Assembly: GCF_020852615.1 (NCBI RefSeq)
Contig: NZ_JADZAJ010000031.1
Coordinates: forward strand, 32,069 to 96,068
DNA length: 64,000 nucleotides
Source of the DNA: Nitrosomonas sp.
GTDB lineage: Bacteria > Pseudomonadota > Gammaproteobacteria > Burkholderiales > Nitrosomonadaceae
Reading direction: 5' to 3'
Of this stretch, positions 62,122-64,000 are shown piece after piece. Position numbers and translations under genes: made by a program. Under the pieces are notes generated by a model that was given only the letters and a program-made list of their open reading frames with translations, ran no database searches and was not told where the DNA came from. Within the stretch, counting starts at the first letter, position 1. Every line of letters starts with the position of its first letter.

Positions 62122-63483
62122 ATGCTGAAAGCCCCTGAATTACTCCTGCCCGCCGGCTCACTGGAAAAAATGCGCGCTGCCTATGCCTTCGGCGCAGATG
62201 CCGTTTATGCCGGCCAGCCACGCTACTCACTGCGTGCCCGCAACAATGAATTTACCTTGCCACAACTGCAGACAGGCATTACTGAAGCCCGTCAGCTCGG
62301 CAAAAAATTTTTTGTGGCCAGCAATCTGATGCCACACAACAGCAAGGTAAAAACTTACCTGCGTGACATGGAACCCGTCATTGAACTGCAACCTGATGCG
62401 CTGATCATGGCCGACCCAGGTCTGATCATGCTGGTGCGGGAAAAATGGCCGGATGTGGCAATTCATCTGTCCGTCCAGGCCAATACGGTCAACTATGCCG
62501 CTGTTAAATTCTGGCAGTCACTCGGTCTGACACGCGTGATTCTTTCGCGTGAACTGTCGCTCGATGAAATTACCGAAATCCGCGAACTCTGCCCGGATAT
62601 GGAACTGGAAGTCTTTGTGCACGGAGCCCTCTGCATTGCCTATTCCGGCAGGTGCCTGCTGTCCGGTTATTTCAACCATCGCGACCCCAATCAGGGCACC
62701 TGCACCAACTCCTGCCGCTGGGATTACAAGGTTAAAGCCGCTGAAGAAAATGCCAGCGGCGACATTGAACTGCCGCAAAAAATTGACTTCGATTTTAATG
62801 AGGCGCTCCAGTCAACCGAATCTGTTTCTTTCAGCAATACCGCCATACAGCGCCACCCTGCCGCCGATCAGGTTTATCTGATTGAAGAAAGCCAGCGGCC
62901 GGGACAGCTGATGCCTGTCATGGAAGACGAGCATGGTACCTACATCATGAACTCCAAGGATTTACGCGCGGTCGAACATGTCGCACGCCTGACCGAAATC
63001 GGCATTGATTCCCTCAAGGTCGAGGGGCGAACCAAATCAGCCTACTACGTCGCCCGCACGGCGCAGGTTTATCGCCAGGCAATCGATGATGCCGTCCATC
63101 AGCGTCCCTTTGATCCTTCCTTGCTGAGTCAGCTGGAAGGACTGGCCAATCGCGGCTATACCGATGGCTTCTATCAGCGCCACCACAGTCAGGAAACCCA
63201 GAACTATCTGCGCGGCCATTCTGAATCCTCCCGCAGCCAGTATGTGGGCGACATCGAACAGGTTGATGCCACCGCCGGCATGGCTGAAATCCTGGTCAAA
63301 AACCGTTTTCAGATTGGCGATCGCCTGGAAATCGTCCATCCCTCCGGTAATCGCGTCATCCAGCTCGAACAAATGCAGGATCTTGAAGGCAATGCCGTCA
63401 GCATCGCACCCGGCAGCGGCCACCGTGTCCGAATCCCGCTGAATGGAAATATCGAAAAAGCGTTTGTAGCCAGATTTTTATGA
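62122..63483 (+). CDS. U32 family peptidase-like tRNA hydroxylation protein (YegQ/TrhP-like)
   Basis: ELLLPAGSLEKMRAAYAFGADAVYAGQPRYSLRARNNEF; FVHGALCIAYSGRCLLSGYFNHRDPNQGTCTNSCRW. Confidence 0.93.
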   Translation: MLKAPELLLPAGSLEKMRAAYAFGADAVYAGQPRYSLRARNNEFTLPQLQTGITEARQLGKKFFVASNLMPHNSKVKTYLRDMEPVIELQPDALIMADPGLIMLVREKWPDVAIHLSVQANTVNYAAVKFWQSLGLTRVILSRELSLDEITEIRELCPDMELEVFVHGALCIAYSGRCLLSGYFNHRDPNQGTCTNSCRWDYKVKAAEENASGDIELPQKIDFDFNEALQSTESVSFSNTAIQRHPAADQVYLIEESQRPGQLMPVMEDEHGTYIMNSKDLRAVEHVARLTEIGIDSLKVEGRTKSAYYVARTAQVYRQAIDDAVHQRPFDPSLLSQLEGLANRGYTDGFYQRHHSQETQNYLRGHSESSRSQYVGDIEQVDATAGMAEILVKNRFQIGDRLEIVHPSGNRVIQLEQMQDLEGNAVSIAPGSGHRVRIPLNGNIEKAFVARFL

Positions 63484-63907
63484 AAAAATACTATTTTCTC
63501 CATCCCTTGGCCGGAAAAACATGCCACGGCAGATTTACCGGATGAAAATATATGGCTACCAAAGCGTTCGGAGCACCGTATTAGCTCAGGCACCGCTAAA
63601 AACCGGGGTTACGCAGAATGAAGCAAATACATATGAAGCATCACAACGAAACATACCAAACGGATAAATGACCTTTACAGCTTTCGAAAAATCCAACAGT
63701 GCTCCTTATCGTACAAATCCACATACGAATGCGTTGGTTATGTGTTTTATCATATGGGAATTGCACTGTATGCTGCTGGCCTTCACCTTTCCTTTATCAG
63801 AATTATTTTCTGCACAGCCTCTGGCCTATGTTGACTCGCCTTTTCATCAGTACCAGGTAAATCTGGCAAAGGAGTGAGGTAGGTCGTCAATCACAGAGTC
63901 CAACGGG

Positions 63908-64000
63908 TTAAGCGGTCATCTGTTTTGCATAGTATTGTTGGCTGAAAGCAGCAGGCGACAGATAACCAAGTCGTGCCTGTTTGCGGGTGCGGTTGTAGAA
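63908..64000 (-). mobile_element. IS3-family transposase, C-terminal fragment (element continues past window edge; its end is probably near 63876)
   Basis: Reverse strand FYNRTRKQARLGYLSPAAFSQQYYAKQMTA*, typical IS3-family transposase C-terminus. Confidence 0.88.

Noticed and set aside
63604-63655. Second copy of the 48.1 kb palindromic repeat
   Set aside because: Shares GAATGAAGC and CAACGAAAC words but the hairpin arms are not preserved; similarity too weak.

Overview
The window is a 64 kb chromosomal segment whose gene content and codon style suggest a Nitrosomonas-like betaproteobacterium (inference only). Housekeeping blocks are yajQ, wecB, manC, aspS, nudB, gmk-rpoZ, hslVU, thiolase, pgi-glgA, zipA-smc, queF, fumC, miaA, dnaE, trhP-like and three tRNAs. 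Two accessory blocks stand out. (1) About 2.0-19.7 kb is a lipid/glycolipid-type locus: FeeM-like N-acyl amino acid synthase, fatty acid desaturase, thioester-reductase-like SDR, acyl-CoA ligase, N-acetyl sugar amidotransferase, methyltransferase, glycosyltransferase, a PEP-CTERM protein, a Lol-like ABC/carrier/outer-membrane module (two FtsX-like permeases, LolD-like ATPase, LolA-like protein, DUF1302-like barrel) and a PEP-CTERM/exosortase-associated acyltransferase. Near-consensus sigma-54 promoters precede the FeeM-like gene and the PEP-CTERM gene. (2) About 36.7-49.8 kb is an exopolysaccharide locus: PEP-CTERM protein, three glycosyltransferases, EpsG/Wzy-like protein, Wzx, low-Mr tyrosine phosphatase, Wza, Wzc and a WecA-like enzyme with an extra C-terminal domain. 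Other signals include a double Pho box of four heptamers at an 11-bp period before an OprP/O-type porin, a toxin-antitoxin locus with a decayed toxin, a G10 tract inside the acyl-CoA ligase, an Rpn-family gene with 12-bp coding repeats, and an IS3-family transposase running off the right edge. Family names come from reading motifs by eye; no database search was run.
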